Of a DNA stretch of 64,000 bases, positions 1 through 11,613 are shown in pieces. The translations under genes and the position numbers were made by a program. Numbering within the stretch: position 1 is the first letter of the stretch; the number at the start of each line of letters is the position of its first letter. Under the pieces are notes generated by a model. It was not told where the DNA came from. It saw nothing but the letters and a program-made list of their open reading frames with translations, and made no database searches. Source of the DNA: Thermicanus aegyptius DSM 12793 (GTDB lineage: Bacteria; Bacillota; Bacilli; Thermicanales; Thermicanaceae); contig NZ_KI783301.1 in NCBI RefSeq assembly GCF_000510645.1, forward strand, positions 1,602,183-1,666,182, read 5' to 3'.

Positions 1-1
1 A

Positions 2-775
2 GCCTATCGATCCAATTTCCCTTTTATTACAGTACGGGATATGGTCCATGCCCAACACCGCTTTCTTCAAAAAATCGGGATTTCCCATCTAAAGGCGGTT
101 ATAGGGGGATCGTTAGGCGGAATGCAGGTGCTTGAATGGGGTCTCCTTTATCCCGATTTTATGGATCTCATCATCCCGATCGCCGTTACACCTTTCCTCT
201 CCGACTATGCTATCTCCTTTAATGCCATAGGTCGATTGGCCATTCTTAATGATCCCGCCTGGAAAGAGGGGATGTATGATCCTGAGGAACAACCTATCAT
301 GGGACTTTCCATCGCCAGAATCGCCGGGCTTCTCACCTATCGAACACCGAAACTCTTTAATCATCGTTTCTCCAGGGAGATGAAAGGGGGATGGGGGAGC
401 GACCACAGGGAGATCGCATTTCAGGTTGAATCCTACTTAACCTATCAAGGGGAGAAACTTTCTAGGCGCTTTGATGCCAACTCATATCTCTATCTTTTAA
501 AAGCGATGGATTATCACGATATCGGACGGGGAAGGGGAGGGGTGGAAAAAGCGGTTGAAGGATATCGCAGCCAAGTGGTTGCCCTGGCCTTTCAAGGAGA
601 TCTCCTTTACCCCCCCGATGAAATTTTCCGTTTCGTAGGACTTCTCAGAGAAAAAGGAGTCCGAGCAGATTATCATGAAGTAACCACTCATTTTGGTCAT
701 GACGGATTTTTAACAGAGTTTGACCGCTGGGGAGGTTTCATCACCGACGCTCTGAAATCTTCTTCCCTATCTTAA
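2..775 (+). CDS. metX: Homoserine O-acetyltransferase MetX, C-terminal part
   Basis: Acyl-CoA-dependent acylation of homoserine, the first committed step of methionine synthesis by direct sulfhydrylation. The frame is open to the left window edge, so the start lies outside; about 257 residues are visible. The conserved FPFITVRDMV stretch is encoded just after the edge. It is followed by the nucleophile elbow GGSLGGMQ (Ser codon near 110), and later by the acid and base of the triad in FQGDLLYP and HFGHDGF. It is an alpha/beta-hydrolase of the MetX type. The next gene, metY, starts 44 bp downstream in the same direction and uses its product, so the two probably share a transcript. Acetyl versus succinyl donor cannot be settled from this part alone. 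Confidence 0.93.
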   Translation, partial: AYRSNFPFITVRDMVHAQHRFLQKIGISHLKAVIGGSLGGMQVLEWGLLYPDFMDLIIPIAVTPFLSDYAISFNAIGRLAILNDPAWKEGMYDPEEQPIMGLSIARIAGLLTYRTPKLFNHRFSREMKGGWGSDHREIAFQVESYLTYQGEKLSRRFDANSYLYLLKAMDYHDIGRGRGGVEKAVEGYRSQVVALAFQGDLLYPPDEIFRFVGLLREKGVRADYHEVTTHFGHDGFLTEFDRWGGFITDALKSSSLS

Positions 776-819
776 GAAAGGGGAAGTGAGATAGATACTT
801 AAAACAAGGAGGAATAGGA

Positions 820-2100
820 ATGGGAGAGTACCGCTTTGAAACTGTAGCCATCCATGGAGGAGTACAACCGGATCCGGTAACGGGAGCGAGGGCATTTCCC
901 CTCTATCTGTCTACCGCTTATCAATTTGAGAATACGGAGCATGCGGCCAATCTCTTTGCATTAAAGGAGACGGGGTATATCTATACACGGATCCATAATC
1001 CCACGGTGACCGCCTTTGAAGAAAGGATTACAAAGTTGGAAGGGGGCGTAGGGGCTCTTGCCTTAGCCAGCGGCGCTGCCGCGATCACCCTGACCATCCT
1101 CAACTTGGCAAAAGCTGGAGATGAGATCCTCTCCTCTGTAAAATTGTATGGAGGAACATATAATCTTTTTTCCACCACCCTTCCGAAATATGGAATTCGT
1201 ACTCGTTTCGTAGATCCGAACGATCCTCAAAATTTTAGAGAGGCGATTACACCCAATACAAAAGCGATTTATGCAGAGGTGATCGGGAATCCCAGCCTGG
1301 ATGTGCTCGATATTGAAGAAGTGGCGAAAATCGCCCATGAAGCAGGCATTCCTCTCATCGTGGACAACACCTTTGGAACTCCTTATCTGGTAAGGCCCTT
1401 AGAACATGGGGCAGATATCGTGGTTCATTCGGCGACCAAGTGGATCAGCGGCAATGGAACCACACTCGGGGGAGTAATTATAGACGGAGGACGTTTTGAT
1501 TGGAATTCTCCCAAGTTCCCCGAATTTACCACTCCCGATCCAAGTTATCATAACATCGTATACTCTGAAGCCTTTCAAAATGCTGCTTTTATCGTCAAGG
1601 CGAGAGTTCAATTGCTTAGGGATTTAGGTCCTTCCATCAGCCCATTTAATGCCTTTCAACTTGCCCTAGGATTAGAAACCTTAGCCGTCAGGATGAAAGA
1701 ACATATTAAAAATACCAGGGATGTCGTCGCATACTTAAAAAGACATCCTCAGGTAAGTTGGGTCAATTACCCTGAACTTCCCGAACATCCTTCCCATCAC
1801 CTGGCGGCGAAATACCTCCCCCGAGGTGCAGGCGCGGTGATCACATTTGGGATTAAGGGGGGGAGGGAAGCGGGGGCGAAAGTGATCAACTCCGTAAAAC
1901 TCTGGTCCCATTTGGCAAACGTAGGAGATGCGAAGAGCTTGATTATTCATCCGGCCAGCACGACCCATCAGCAATTAAGCCCGGAAGAGATCGCCCAAAC
2001 GGGAATCACAGAGGATCTGATTCGCTTATCCGTAGGCATTGAGAACGTAGAAGATCTCATCGAAGATCTCGATCAGGCCATTTCGGCAGCGACCCGTTAA
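820..2100 (+). CDS. metY: O-acetylhomoserine sulfhydrylase (aminocarboxypropyltransferase)
   Basis: PLP enzyme of the Cys/Met-metabolism family that converts O-acetylhomoserine and sulfide to homocysteine. It is 426 residues, the normal length for MetY and longer than CGS/CBL-type relatives (about 380). The PLP lysine is in [10 protein letters not shown] (about K207). The N-terminal [12 protein letters not shown] and the YTRIHNPT substrate loop are typical of the OAH/OAS sulfhydrylase branch. The ATG is preceded by AAGGAGG about 7 nt upstream. It follows metX directly and is closed by an intrinsic terminator. Use of free sulfide fits the sulfur-handling genes elsewhere in the window. Confidence 0.95.
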   Translation: MGEYRFETVAIHGGVQPDPVTGARAFPLYLSTAYQFENTEHAANLFALKETGYIYTRIHNPTVTAFEERITKLEGGVGALALASGAAAITLTILNLAKAGDEILSSVKLYGGTYNLFSTTLPKYGIRTRFVDPNDPQNFREAITPNTKAIYAEVIGNPSLDVLDIEEVAKIAHEAGIPLIVDNTFGTPYLVRPLEHGADIVVHSATKWISGNGTTLGGVIIDGGRFDWNSPKFPEFTTPDPSYHNIVYSEAFQNAAFIVKARVQLLRDLGPSISPFNAFQLALGLETLAVRMKEHIKNTRDVVAYLKRHPQVSWVNYPELPEHPSHHLAAKYLPRGAGAVITFGIKGGREAGAKVINSVKLWSHLANVGDAKSLIIHPASTTHQQLSPEEIAQTGITEDLIRLSVGIENVEDLIEDLDQAISAATR

Positions 2101-2133
2101 AAAGTGTTGAATCGTGCCAATAGAGTCTTGGGT

Positions 2134-2173
2134 AAGAGACTATGCAGCCACATGGTCTCTTTTTTTTTTTTTT
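2134..2173 (+). terminator. Intrinsic terminator after metY
   Basis: Stem AAGAGACTATG / CATGGTCTCTT (one G-T pair) around the loop CAGCCA, followed by an uninterrupted run of about 14 T. It ends the metXY transcript and insulates the ilv-leu leader. Confidence 0.9.
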
Positions 2174-2388
2174 CAAAGAGAAAGCGGTCGGATTCATTTT
2201 CATCATGATATCTCTAACCTAACAATAAATGATAGAAAATAAAACATTACATGATATAAATAATCACAAAAAAGGGACGTAAAGACGGCATATTTGATTA
2301 ATGTGTAAATTAAAATGACATCTGATAAACCGCTTTCAAAAACTTTACAAAGTTGTCACAATTATTTAGACCCCAAATCCCATGCGGC

Positions 2389-2402
2389 AGTAAGCGTTTA
2401 CA
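2389..2402 (+). promoter_or_regulatory. Candidate cre (CcpA) box upstream of the ilv-leu promoter
   Basis: AGTAAGCGTTTACA matches the cre consensus TGWNANCGNTNWCA at every defined position except the first. Its centre is about 90 bp upstream of the start site expected from the TTGCTT/TAGAAT promoter. In Bacillus subtilis CcpA activates ilv-leu from a cre at a comparable upstream distance. A weaker match lies at 2325-2338. Assignment is by motif and position only. Confidence 0.5.
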
Positions 2403-2449
2403 AGTTTTCAACATGATTTCAAATTATAAAAAAAATTATTGAAAGCATG

Positions 2450-2478
2450 TTGCTTTCTTTTAATTTGCGTATTAGAAT
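2450..2478 (+). promoter_or_regulatory. Predicted sigma-A promoter of the ilv-leu operon
   Basis: TTGCTT (2450-2455), 17-bp spacer, TAGAAT (2473-2478). Start site is expected near 2485, just before the riboswitch aptamer. An inverted repeat GAAAGC-N5-GCTTTC (2441-2457) overlaps the -35. The region 2174-2440 is A+T-rich and holds no convincing gene. Confidence 0.6.
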
Positions 2479-2494
2479 ATTCGAAAAAAGAAAG

Positions 2495-2605
2495 GGAAAG
2501 ACAGGAGGGTATCTAGGGTTCCGCCGTAAAAGGGACTGGACCGAGCGATATCAACAGGGGCAACCCTGTACACCGTGAGGAGAAAAACCTCTGCGGAAGG
2601 TTCTG
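2495..2605 (+). promoter_or_regulatory. ykkC-type riboswitch aptamer, probable ppGpp class (subtype 2a)
   Basis: The ykkC core is recognisable. CTAGGGTTCCG lies at 2513-2523 and GGACTGGACCGAGCGA at 2533-2548. A peripheral hairpin ACAGGG/CCCTGT follows (2554-2559/2564-2569), then ACACCG and a GAGG-AGAAAAA-CCTC helix (2577-2591). The ykkC scaffold is shared by guanidine-I, ppGpp, PRPP and other classes. Its place directly ahead of a branched-chain amino acid operon is the known context of the ppGpp class in Bacillota, while guanidine-class members precede carboxylases or efflux pumps. Class assignment rests mainly on that context. Confidence 0.82.
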
Positions 2606-2654
2606 GCTTTATGGAAGATCAACCTTCTCAGAGGTTTCCCTTTATCCTTTTCTT
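2585..2654 (+). terminator. Riboswitch-controlled terminator of the ilv-leu leader
   Basis: Long hairpin: outer stem AAACCTCTG (2585-2593) with CAGAGGTTT (2629-2637), inner stem GAAGGTT (2596-2602) with AACCTTC (2621-2627), then a pyrimidine/T-rich tail. CCTC at 2588-2591 is needed both for this stem and for the last aptamer helix, so a folded, ligand-bound aptamer should prevent termination. That predicts an ON switch, as known for ppGpp riboswitches. Confidence 0.65.
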
Positions 2655-2686
2655 AAAAAACGTCAATGAAAGAAGGGCAGGGTAAG

Positions 2687-3586
2687 ATGAGTTTACTAAT
2701 CTACCTAAACGGGGAATATGTCCCAAAAGAAGAAGCGAAGATTTCTGTTTATGACCATGGTTTTCTTTATGGAGATGGAGTCTTCGAAGGGATTCGAGCT
2801 TATTCGGGAAATGTTTTCCGCCTGAAAGAGCATGTGGATCGGCTTTACGATTCCGCAAAATCAATTCTCCTTACCATTCCCCATACCCGGGAAGAAATGG
2901 AAGAGATTATTGTAGAGACGCTCCGGAAAAACGAGCTTGATTCGGCTTATATCCGGGTCATTGTATCAAGGGGAGTTGGGGATCTTGGTTTAGACCCAAA
3001 TAAGTGCGAAAAAGCACAAGTGATCGTTATTGCGGAAGAATTGGCTTTATTTCCTAAAGAGTTATATGAAAAAGGTTTGGAAGTGGTCTCCGTCTCTGTG
3101 CGCAGGAATCGCCCCGATGTTTTAAGTCCTAATGTGAAATCCTTAAACTACTTAAATAATATTCTGGCAAAGATTTCTGCCCATCAGGCGGGAGTTTCCG
3201 AAGCTCTTTTGCTCAATACGGAGGGGTATGTCGCAGAAGGGACAGGAGAGAATGTTTTCTTGGTAAAGGATGGAGTCATCCTTACCCCCCCTGTTTATTT
3301 AGGAGCTTTAAAGGGGATTACCAGGGGAGCCATTATCGATATTGCTAAAAAATTGGGATATGAGCTTAAGGAACAGCCTTTTACTCTTCATGATGTCTAC
3401 GCGGCTGATGAGATTTTCTTAACCGGTACTGCTGCTGAAGTGGTTCCCATCGTCAAGGTGGATGGACGGCCGATTGCCGATGGAAAACCAGGTGTGGTGA
3501 CAAAGCATCTATTGGAAGGATTTAGGCAGCTCGTAACTACGGATGGGAGAAAGATTTACCCTGAGCGGGTCTCTCAAGCCGGTTAA
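2687..3586 (+). CDS. ilvE: Branched-chain amino acid aminotransferase
   Basis: Transfers the amino group from glutamate to the 2-oxo acids of Val, Ile and Leu; PLP class IV. It is 299 residues. The N-terminus [31 protein letters not shown] is the family signature, the PLP lysine is in PNVKSLNYL (about K151), and EGTGENVF binds cofactor. I chose the ATG at 2687 (MSLLIYLNG) because GGGCAGGGTAAG precedes it; the in-frame ATG at 2666 has no ribosome site and adds seven residues absent from relatives. First gene of the ilv-leu operon, so it is the direct target of the leader riboswitch. D-amino-acid aminotransferases share the fold but not this context. Confidence 0.95.
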   Translation: MSLLIYLNGEYVPKEEAKISVYDHGFLYGDGVFEGIRAYSGNVFRLKEHVDRLYDSAKSILLTIPHTREEMEEIIVETLRKNELDSAYIRVIVSRGVGDLGLDPNKCEKAQVIVIAEELALFPKELYEKGLEVVSVSVRRNRPDVLSPNVKSLNYLNNILAKISAHQAGVSEALLLNTEGYVAEGTGENVFLVKDGVILTPPVYLGALKGITRGAIIDIAKKLGYELKEQPFTLHDVYAADEIFLTGTAAEVVPIVKVDGRPIADGKPGVVTKHLLEGFRQLVTTDGRKIYPERVSQAG

Positions 3587-3704
3587 TCGGGAAGCCAACC
3601 GAATCCCATTCAACTGCATGGATTCTTTTCAACGATTTATTTTAACGATTTAAAGCCGTAAATTAAGATGTCTCTGATTCAGCATGAGAAGATGGAGGGA
3701 TAAA

Positions 3705-5378
3705 ATGCGAAGCGACATGATTAAAAAAGGGGTAGACCGAGCTCCTCATCGCAGTTTACTCTACGCCACCGGCTTGGTAAAACCGAAAGATTTGGCGAAA
3801 CCCTTCATCGGAATTGCCAATTCTTATATTGATATTATCCCCGGTCATGTCCATCTAAAAGAGTTTGCGGAGGTGGTAAAAGAAGAGATCCGAAAGGCAG
3901 GAGGAATCCCCTTTGAGTTTAATACCATCGGCGTAGATGATGGAATTGCCATGGGGCATATCGGCATGAGGTATTCTTTACCCAGCCGGGAATTAATCGC
4001 CGATTCCTGTGAGACGGTGATCAATGCCCATTGGTTTGATGGAGTCTTTTTCATTCCCAATTGCGATAAGATTACCCCGGGAATGTTGATGGCTGCCGTT
4101 CGAACCAATGTCCCATCCGTTTTTGTGACGGGGGGACCCATGGAAGCGGGAAAATCGAAAAAAGGGGAAAACCTCTCCTTGGTTGATGTCTTTGAAGGGG
4201 TGGGAGGATATCTTTCCGGCAAAATTGGGGAGGAAGAGCTCCTCGAATTGGAACGGAATGCATGTCCCAGTTGCGGATCCTGTTCCGGGATGTTTACAGC
4301 GAACTCGATGAACACGTTGCTTGAGGTTTTGGGAATGGCCCCTTCAGGAAACGGAACAATCGTCGCCACTTCGAAGGAGCGGCATCGTCTGATTCAGGAG
4401 GCGGTAAGCTCGCTGATGAGTCTGATCGAAAAGGATATCCGCCCCAGGGATATCATTACCGAAGAAGCGATCGATGATGCCTTTGCCCTGGATATGGCCA
4501 TGGGAGGTTCAACCAATACGGTTCTTCATACGTTGGCGGTCGCCCATGAGGCAGGAATTGAATATAACCTGGAACGGATTAACCAAATTGCAGATCGGGT
4601 GCCCTATCTATGTAAAGTAAGCCCAGCCTCGAGATATTCCATGGATGATGTGCATGCGGCGGGTGGGATTAAAGCCATTCTCCGCGAATTAATGAACGTA
4701 GAGGGAGCATTGCATCCGGATCGGATCACCATCTCAGGAAAAAGCTTGAGAGAGGTGATTTCGGATGGGCAGATCAAGAACGAAGAGGTGATCCGTCCTG
4801 TAGAAAACCCCTACAGTAAAAAAGGTGGCCTTTCGATCCTATATGGAAACATTGCTCCGGCAGGCGCCGTGATAAAAGTCGGAGCGGTAGACCCCTCCAT
4901 CACCTTCTTCGAAGGGGAGGCGATCATCTTCAATTCTCAGGAGGAGGCGATCGCCGGGATTAATAATGGGTTGGTTCGGGAAGGTCATGTGGTGGTGATT
5001 CGATATGAGGGACCAAAGGGTGGGCCTGGAATGCCTGAAATGTTAGCCCCTACTTCTGCGATTGTGGGAAGAGGGTTAGGGACGAAAGTAGCCCTCATCA
5101 CCGATGGCCGTTTCTCTGGGGCTACAAGGGGAATTGCTGTCGGGCATATCTCTCCGGAAGCCCAGGAGGGGGGACCTATCGCACTTATACAGCAGAATGA
5201 TCTCATTCAAATTGATCTTACAAATCGAAGGATCAACCTCATGATTTCAGATGAAGAATTGGAAGAAAGAAGAAGAAATTGGATTCCTCCGGAGCCTAAA
5301 GTGAAACAGGGGTATTTAGCTCGCTACGCAAGATTGGTTACCTCTGCAAATACAGGAGGCGTTCTCAAAGTGGATTAA
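3705..5378 (+). CDS. ilvD: Dihydroxy-acid dehydratase
   Basis: Dehydrates dihydroxyisovalerate and dihydroxymethylvalerate to the 2-oxo acids, the third common step of Val/Ile synthesis. It is 557 residues, normal for the family. Fe-S cluster cysteines are visible in [10 protein letters not shown] and [16 protein letters not shown], and the C-terminal GRFSGATRG motif is present. The ATG at 3705 is preceded by GGAGGGA; the in-frame ATG at 3684 lies upstream of that site and is unlikely. It follows ilvE after a 118-bp gap without a terminator, within the operon. Confidence 0.96.
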   Translation: MRSDMIKKGVDRAPHRSLLYATGLVKPKDLAKPFIGIANSYIDIIPGHVHLKEFAEVVKEEIRKAGGIPFEFNTIGVDDGIAMGHIGMRYSLPSRELIADSCETVINAHWFDGVFFIPNCDKITPGMLMAAVRTNVPSVFVTGGPMEAGKSKKGENLSLVDVFEGVGGYLSGKIGEEELLELERNACPSCGSCSGMFTANSMNTLLEVLGMAPSGNGTIVATSKERHRLIQEAVSSLMSLIEKDIRPRDIITEEAIDDAFALDMAMGGSTNTVLHTLAVAHEAGIEYNLERINQIADRVPYLCKVSPASRYSMDDVHAAGGIKAILRELMNVEGALHPDRITISGKSLREVISDGQIKNEEVIRPVENPYSKKGGLSILYGNIAPAGAVIKVGAVDPSITFFEGEAIIFNSQEEAIAGINNGLVREGHVVVIRYEGPKGGPGMPEMLAPTSAIVGRGLGTKVALITDGRFSGATRGIAVGHISPEAQEGGPIALIQQNDLIQIDLTNRRINLMISDEELEERRRNWIPPEPKVKQGYLARYARLVTSANTGGVLKVD

Positions 5379-5423
5379 GTCTCGTCGGTAGAACCCGATT
5401 TTGGAAGAAGGAGGGGGATTTTC

Positions 5424-7148
5424 ATGACAGGTCAGTACACCGTTAAGGAGATAGAGACAAGCGAGACGCCGTCTCCCAAATCAGGTGCGGAAATCCTAGT
5501 ATCGGCATTGAAAAGGGAGAACGTGGAAGTGATCTTTGGATATCCGGGAGGTGCTGTCCTTTACCTTTATGATGCCTTGTATGAATGCGGAATTCCCCAC
5601 GTTTTGACCCGGCATGAACAAGGGGCAATCCACGCGGCGGAAGGGTATGCTAGGGTTTCCGGGAAACCTGGCGTTGTGATTGCGACATCCGGGCCAGGGG
5701 CTACCAATTTAATTACGGGATTAACGGATGCCATGATTGATTCGTTACCCCTCGTCGTGATTACCGGCCAGGTTGGGACTTCGGTCATGGGAACAGATGC
5801 TTTTCAGGAAGCTCCCATCTTTAGCATGACGATGCCGATTACGAAATATAACTACCAGGTCAGATCGGTTGAAGAACTACCACGTATCCTAAAAGAGGCG
5901 TTCCATATCGCCAGCACGGGCAGGCCAGGTCCGGTTCTCATTGATTTGCCGAAGGATATTACTTCGAAAGCAAGTATCGTTGATGAAGAGGTAGAGATTT
6001 CTCTGCCGGGGTATAATCCCACCTACTCCCCGAATATGATGCAGATTCATAAGATCGTGCAGGCGCTAAAGATGGCGAAGAAGCCCGTTATTTTGGCGGG
6101 AGCCGGAGTTCTTCACGCCCGTGCCAGCCACCTATTGCGGCAGTTCGCGGAACGGATTGGCGTTCCGGTTGTTCATACTCTCCTTGGGCTGGGAGGAATG
6201 CCGGCGGATCATCCCCTCTTTCTCGGGATGGGAGGAATGCATGGGACCTATGCGGCCAACAGGGCTCTTTATGAATGCGATCTATTGATAAATATTGGAG
6301 CTCGCTTCGATGATCGTTTAACGGGAAATCCGGATCATTTTGCTCGCAACGCAAAAGTGATTCATATCGACATTGATCCGGCTGAGATCGGGAAGATCAT
6401 TCCTACAGAGATTCCTGTTGTGGGAGATGCCGGGGAGACACTTCGCATTTTACTCGAAGAAGAATTGGAAAAGTGCGATGCTGAAGAGTGGATTCGGAGC
6501 TTACATTCCTTAAAGAAAGAGTATCCTCTCTGGTACAAAAAGGATGAGGGGACTTTAAAGCCGCAACGCCTCATCGAAATGATCCATGAAATCACCAAGG
6601 GTGAAGCCATTATCACCACCGACGTGGGGCAGCATCAGATGTGGGCAGCCCAGTATTATCCTTTTCAAACCCCTAACCGCTGGGTTACTTCCGGAGGGCT
6701 CGGTACGATGGGTTTCGGTTTCCCCGCAAGTATAGGGGCTCAGATCGGAAAACCCGGAGAATTGGTGATTGCGATTGTAGGGGATGGGGGCTTCCAAATG
6801 ACGCTCCAAGAGTTGGCGGTGGTGAAAGAGTATCATCTGCCGATTAAAATCGTGATCGTGAACAACTTTGCGCTGGGTATGGTTCGTCAATGGCAGGAGC
6901 TTTTCTACAATGAAAGGTACTCTGAATCCCTGATTCCGACCCAACCTGATTTTGTGAAGTTGGCCGAATCTTACGGGATAAAGGGAATTTTGGTACAAAC
7001 GGAGGAGGAGGCTTACGAAGCTTTTTCCAACAACTTCTTCCATAATGAGCCTGTGCTTATCGATTGTAGGGTGGCTCCTTTTGAAAATGTATATCCAATG
7101 ATTCCTCCAGGAAAGGGAATTCACCAGATGGAGGGGGTGAAGCCATGA
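5424..7148 (+). CDS. ilvB: Acetolactate synthase, catalytic (large) subunit
   Basis: ThDP-dependent condensation of pyruvate with pyruvate or 2-oxobutyrate, the entry step to Val/Leu and Ile. It is 574 residues. The glutamate that activates ThDP is in [13 protein letters not shown]; the C-terminal ThDP/Mg motif starts at VGDGGFQM and ends near IVNN. FAD-binding middle domain and the [10 protein letters not shown] herbicide-site region are as in biosynthetic AHAS, not catabolic AlsS. Strong site GAAGGAGGGGG precedes the ATG. The last four bases ATGA overlap the start of ilvN, so the two subunits are translationally coupled. Confidence 0.96.
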   Translation: MTGQYTVKEIETSETPSPKSGAEILVSALKRENVEVIFGYPGGAVLYLYDALYECGIPHVLTRHEQGAIHAAEGYARVSGKPGVVIATSGPGATNLITGLTDAMIDSLPLVVITGQVGTSVMGTDAFQEAPIFSMTMPITKYNYQVRSVEELPRILKEAFHIASTGRPGPVLIDLPKDITSKASIVDEEVEISLPGYNPTYSPNMMQIHKIVQALKMAKKPVILAGAGVLHARASHLLRQFAERIGVPVVHTLLGLGGMPADHPLFLGMGGMHGTYAANRALYECDLLINIGARFDDRLTGNPDHFARNAKVIHIDIDPAEIGKIIPTEIPVVGDAGETLRILLEEELEKCDAEEWIRSLHSLKKEYPLWYKKDEGTLKPQRLIEMIHEITKGEAIITTDVGQHQMWAAQYYPFQTPNRWVTSGGLGTMGFGFPASIGAQIGKPGELVIAIVGDGGFQMTLQELAVVKEYHLPIKIVIVNNFALGMVRQWQELFYNERYSESLIPTQPDFVKLAESYGIKGILVQTEEEAYEAFSNNFFHNEPVLIDCRVAPFENVYPMIPPGKGIHQMEGVKP

Positions 7149-7633
7149 AACAAATCCTGGCGATCCTGGTAAATGACCACGCCGGTGTTCTAAATCGGGT
7201 GACGGGCTTGTTCCTTCGCCGGGGATATAATATCGACTCGATCACCGTGGGCCGGAGTGAGAGAAAAGGGCTCTCCCGCATGACGATCGTTCTCGATGTG
7301 GAAAATCCCATGCGAGCGGAACAGGTGGTAAAGCAGCTCCATAAGCAGATTGATATTCTGAAAGTGATCGACCTAACCGGCCGGGCAGCCGTGGAAAGAG
7401 AGTTGGCGATGATTCGGGTCTCCAGTTCCCTCCAGAATCGAGGGGAGCTTTATAACATCATTCAGCCCTTCCGGGCGACCGTGATTGATGTAGGGCGTGA
7501 GAGCATTACCATTGAGGCGACAGGAAGTTCCGACAAGATAGAAGCCTTAATCGAACTTCTAAGGCCCTACGGGATCAAGGAATTGGCCCGTACGGGTATC
7601 ACCGCCTTCACCCGGGAGATGGAACCGGTGTAA
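7145..7633 (+). CDS. ilvN: Acetolactate synthase, regulatory (small) subunit
   Basis: Binds IlvB, stimulates it and confers feedback inhibition by valine. It is 162 residues, the usual size. An N-terminal ACT domain ([19 protein letters not shown]... [12 protein letters not shown]) is followed by the small-subunit C-terminal domain with [10 protein letters not shown] at the end. ATGA overlap with ilvB and the site GGAGGGGG inside the ilvB end indicate coupled, stoichiometric translation. Also called ilvH in some species. Confidence 0.95.
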   Translation: MKQILAILVNDHAGVLNRVTGLFLRRGYNIDSITVGRSERKGLSRMTIVLDVENPMRAEQVVKQLHKQIDILKVIDLTGRAAVERELAMIRVSSSLQNRGELYNIIQPFRATVIDVGRESITIEATGSSDKIEALIELLRPYGIKELARTGITAFTREMEPV

Positions 7634-8950
<1,317 letters not shown>

Positions 8951-10519
8951 GTGGAGAAGATGCGGAGGGTAGAGATTTTTGATACGACCTTAAGAGATGG
9001 AGAGCAATCGGCCGGAGTAAATCTTCATCTCCATGAGAAATTGGAGATTGCCTATGCGCTGGAACAATACGGGGTAGATATCATGGAGGCAGGTTTTCCG
9101 GCCTCTTCCCCCGCAGAGTTTCAGGCTGTGAAACGAATTGCGAAAGAGATTCGAAATGTAAGTGTGGCAGGATTGGCCCGATCCGTAGAGAAGGATATCG
9201 ATCAGGCATGGGAAGCCTTAAAAGAGGCGAGCAACCCCCGTATTCATATTTTTATCGCCACCTCTCCCATCCATATGGAGTATAAATTACGCATGAAACC
9301 GGAAGAGGTGGTGGAAAACGCCGTTCGAAGCGTCCGGTATGCCAGCCGCTTTTTCTCCAATATCGAATGGTCTGCGGAAGATGCGACACGTAGCGAGTGG
9401 GACTTTCTCGCCAAAATCATTACCCAGGTGATTGATGCGGGGGCGACCGTGATAAATATCCCGGATACGGTGGGATATACCCAGCCTCAGGAGTATGTGG
9501 GACTGATCCAGTATCTGAAGGAGCATGTGCCCAATCTTTATCGGGTAAAGCTTTCTGCCCACTGCCATGATGACCTGGGATTGGCGGTAGCCAATACGCT
9601 AGCTGCCATTCAGAGCGGGGTAGACCAAATTGAAGGAACCATAAACGGAATCGGCGAACGGGCAGGAAATGCTTCCCTAGAGGAGATCGGCGTGGCCTTA
9701 AAGGTTCGCCAAGATCATTATCAGGTAGAAACAGGACTTCGGATTGACCAGACGATTCGCATCAGCAAACTGGTGAGCAAATTAACCGGGATGCCTGTTC
9801 CGCCCAACAAGGCGGTGGTTGGGGCCAATGCTTTCGCCCATGAATCGGGAATTCATCAGGATGGGGTCTTAAAAAATACCTTAACGTATGAAATTATCTC
9901 ACCGGAGATGGTGGGTCTCTCAAGCAATAAGCTGGTATTAGGGAAACATTCCGGCAGCCACGCGTTTCGGGAGAAATTGACGGAACTTGGTCTTAAGCTC
10001 AAGGAAGAGGATATTCTACGTCTATTCTCCGCCTTCAAAGAATTAACAGGAAAGAAAAAAGAGATTACCGATGATGATATCCTTGCTCTGGTGGTTGAAA
10101 ATGCCAACCCAGGACAGAAATATGAATTCAATTTCCTTCAGGTCTCTTATGGCTCCAACATGATTCCTACAACCACCATAGGCATGACGACCCCTTTGGG
10201 TGAGTTCAAGCAGGAGTCCGCAACGGGGAAAGGAAGTGTGGAGTCGATCTTTAATGCCATCGCAAAGTTGGTTGATGAGAAGATTGAACTCCTCGATTAT
10301 CGCATTCAGTCAACCACCGGGGGAGAAGACTCTTTGGCTGAGGTATATGTAAAGGCGAAGATCGGTTCCATGACCACGAGTGGTCGGGGGGTAGATAACG
10401 ATGTCCTTTATGCCTCTGCGAAGGCCTTTGCCGATGCAGTGAACAGGGCTTATATGAAGAGAAAGATCGACGAAGAGAATTCCGAAACAGTACAGGATAA
10501 GGGGGTTATTGCCCATTGA
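8951..10519 (+). CDS. leuA: 2-Isopropylmalate synthase
   Basis: Condenses 2-oxoisovalerate with acetyl-CoA, first step of the leucine branch. It is 522 residues counted from the GTG at 8951; an ATG at 8960 ([16 protein letters not shown]) is equally plausible and closer to relatives. The N-terminal TIM barrel has the [12 protein letters not shown] signature and metal-binding HCHDD; the C-terminal LeuA dimer/allosteric domain from about residue 390 ([16 protein letters not shown] onward) mediates leucine feedback. It starts immediately after ilvC and overlaps the TTG start of leuB by four bases. Confidence 0.95.
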   Translation: MEKMRRVEIFDTTLRDGEQSAGVNLHLHEKLEIAYALEQYGVDIMEAGFPASSPAEFQAVKRIAKEIRNVSVAGLARSVEKDIDQAWEALKEASNPRIHIFIATSPIHMEYKLRMKPEEVVENAVRSVRYASRFFSNIEWSAEDATRSEWDFLAKIITQVIDAGATVINIPDTVGYTQPQEYVGLIQYLKEHVPNLYRVKLSAHCHDDLGLAVANTLAAIQSGVDQIEGTINGIGERAGNASLEEIGVALKVRQDHYQVETGLRIDQTIRISKLVSKLTGMPVPPNKAVVGANAFAHESGIHQDGVLKNTLTYEIISPEMVGLSSNKLVLGKHSGSHAFREKLTELGLKLKEEDILRLFSAFKELTGKKKEITDDDILALVVENANPGQKYEFNFLQVSYGSNMIPTTTIGMTTPLGEFKQESATGKGSVESIFNAIAKLVDEKIELLDYRIQSTTGGEDSLAEVYVKAKIGSMTTSGRGVDNDVLYASAKAFADAVNRAYMKRKIDEENSETVQDKGVIAH

Positions 10520-11613
10520 AGAAGATCGCCCTCCTTCCCGGAGACGGGATCGGTCCAGAGATAACCAAAGAAGCGGTACTTCTTATGGAAGAAGTCGGAG
10601 CAGTCATCGGAGAAACCTTTCAATTTCAGGAAGGGGCGATAGGAGGGGGAGCTGTTGATCGGTACAGCACCCCATTGCCTGAAGAAACCATTCGGTTGTG
10701 CCAACATAGTGATGCCATCCTCATGGGAGCGGTGGGAGGTCCCAAATGGGATCGCCTACCGGGCCACTTACGACCGGAAACAGGTCTTTTGGGAATCAGA
10801 AAGGTATTAAATGTATTTGCGAATCTTCGCCCCGTTCATCTATTTCCCTCCCTTTCCTCTTCTTCCCCGTTAAAGGAAGAACGAGTAAAAGGACTTGATC
10901 TCATGATTGTACGAGAGTTAACAGGTGGGATCTATTTCGGCCAGCCCAAGGAGCGCAGAACGGTAGAGGGGAAAGAAGTGGCGGTAGATACCCTAACGTA
11001 TACGGAAGATGAGATCGAAAGAATTCTCCACGTTGCTTTTAAATTGGCGCGAAAGAGAAAAAAAGAGGTTCTCTCCGTCGATAAGGCTAATGTTTTGGAA
11101 AGCAGTCGCTTGTGGCGGGAGAAAGCGGAACAGGTGGCACTAGCGTATCCCGACGTTACGCTTACGCATATGCTGGTCGATTCAGCCGCCATGCAATTGG
11201 TTTTGAAGCCGAACACCTTTGATGTGATCGTGACCGAGAATATGTTTGGCGATATCTTAAGCGATTTAGGCGGAGCCTTAGCCGGTTCCCTCGGGATGCT
11301 TCCGTCAGCCAGTTTGAGTGAAAATGGCCCCAGCCTCTATGAACCGGTTCATGGTTCTGCTCCGGATATAGCGGGGAAGGGAATCGCAAATCCCGTAGCC
11401 ATGTTTTTAACCGTAAGCATGATGATGGAGCTTTCCTTTGGATTCACAGAGGTGTCCCGCTGGATTAACCAGGCGGTGGAAGAAGCGCTTGATGAGGGAT
11501 ATCGGACGAAGGATCTCACAGTCGGAGATGAGAAGTGGGTAGGAACTGAAGAGATGGGTCGTGTGATCCGGGAAAAATTCCGAACGCTGGCGAAAGGAGA
11601 ACGAAATGGATGA
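10516..11613 (+). CDS. leuB: 3-Isopropylmalate dehydrogenase
   Basis: NAD-dependent oxidative decarboxylation of 3-isopropylmalate. It is 365 residues. It begins with a TTG codon that overlaps the leuA stop; the site AAGGGGG lies about 10 nt upstream and the protein start [15 protein letters not shown] is canonical. Substrate and Mg residues are seen in [10 protein letters not shown] and in [22 protein letters not shown] binding in [18 protein letters not shown]. It overlaps leuC by four bases (ATGA). Confidence 0.95.
   Translation: MKKIALLPGDGIGPEITKEAVLLMEEVGAVIGETFQFQEGAIGGGAVDRYSTPLPEETIRLCQHSDAILMGAVGGPKWDRLPGHLRPETGLLGIRKVLNVFANLRPVHLFPSLSSSSPLKEERVKGLDLMIVRELTGGIYFGQPKERRTVEGKEVAVDTLTYTEDEIERILHVAFKLARKRKKEVLSVDKANVLESSRLWREKAEQVALAYPDVTLTHMLVDSAAMQLVLKPNTFDVIVTENMFGDILSDLGGALAGSLGMLPSASLSENGPSLYEPVHGSAPDIAGKGIANPVAMFLTVSMMMELSFGFTEVSRWINQAVEEALDEGYRTKDLTVGDEKWVGTEEMGRVIREKFRTLAKGERNG

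Noticed and set aside
6555..7124. 189-codon minus-strand ORF inside ilvB
   Set aside because: Shadow of the ThDP domain of ilvB; composition is that of a reverse-complemented gene.
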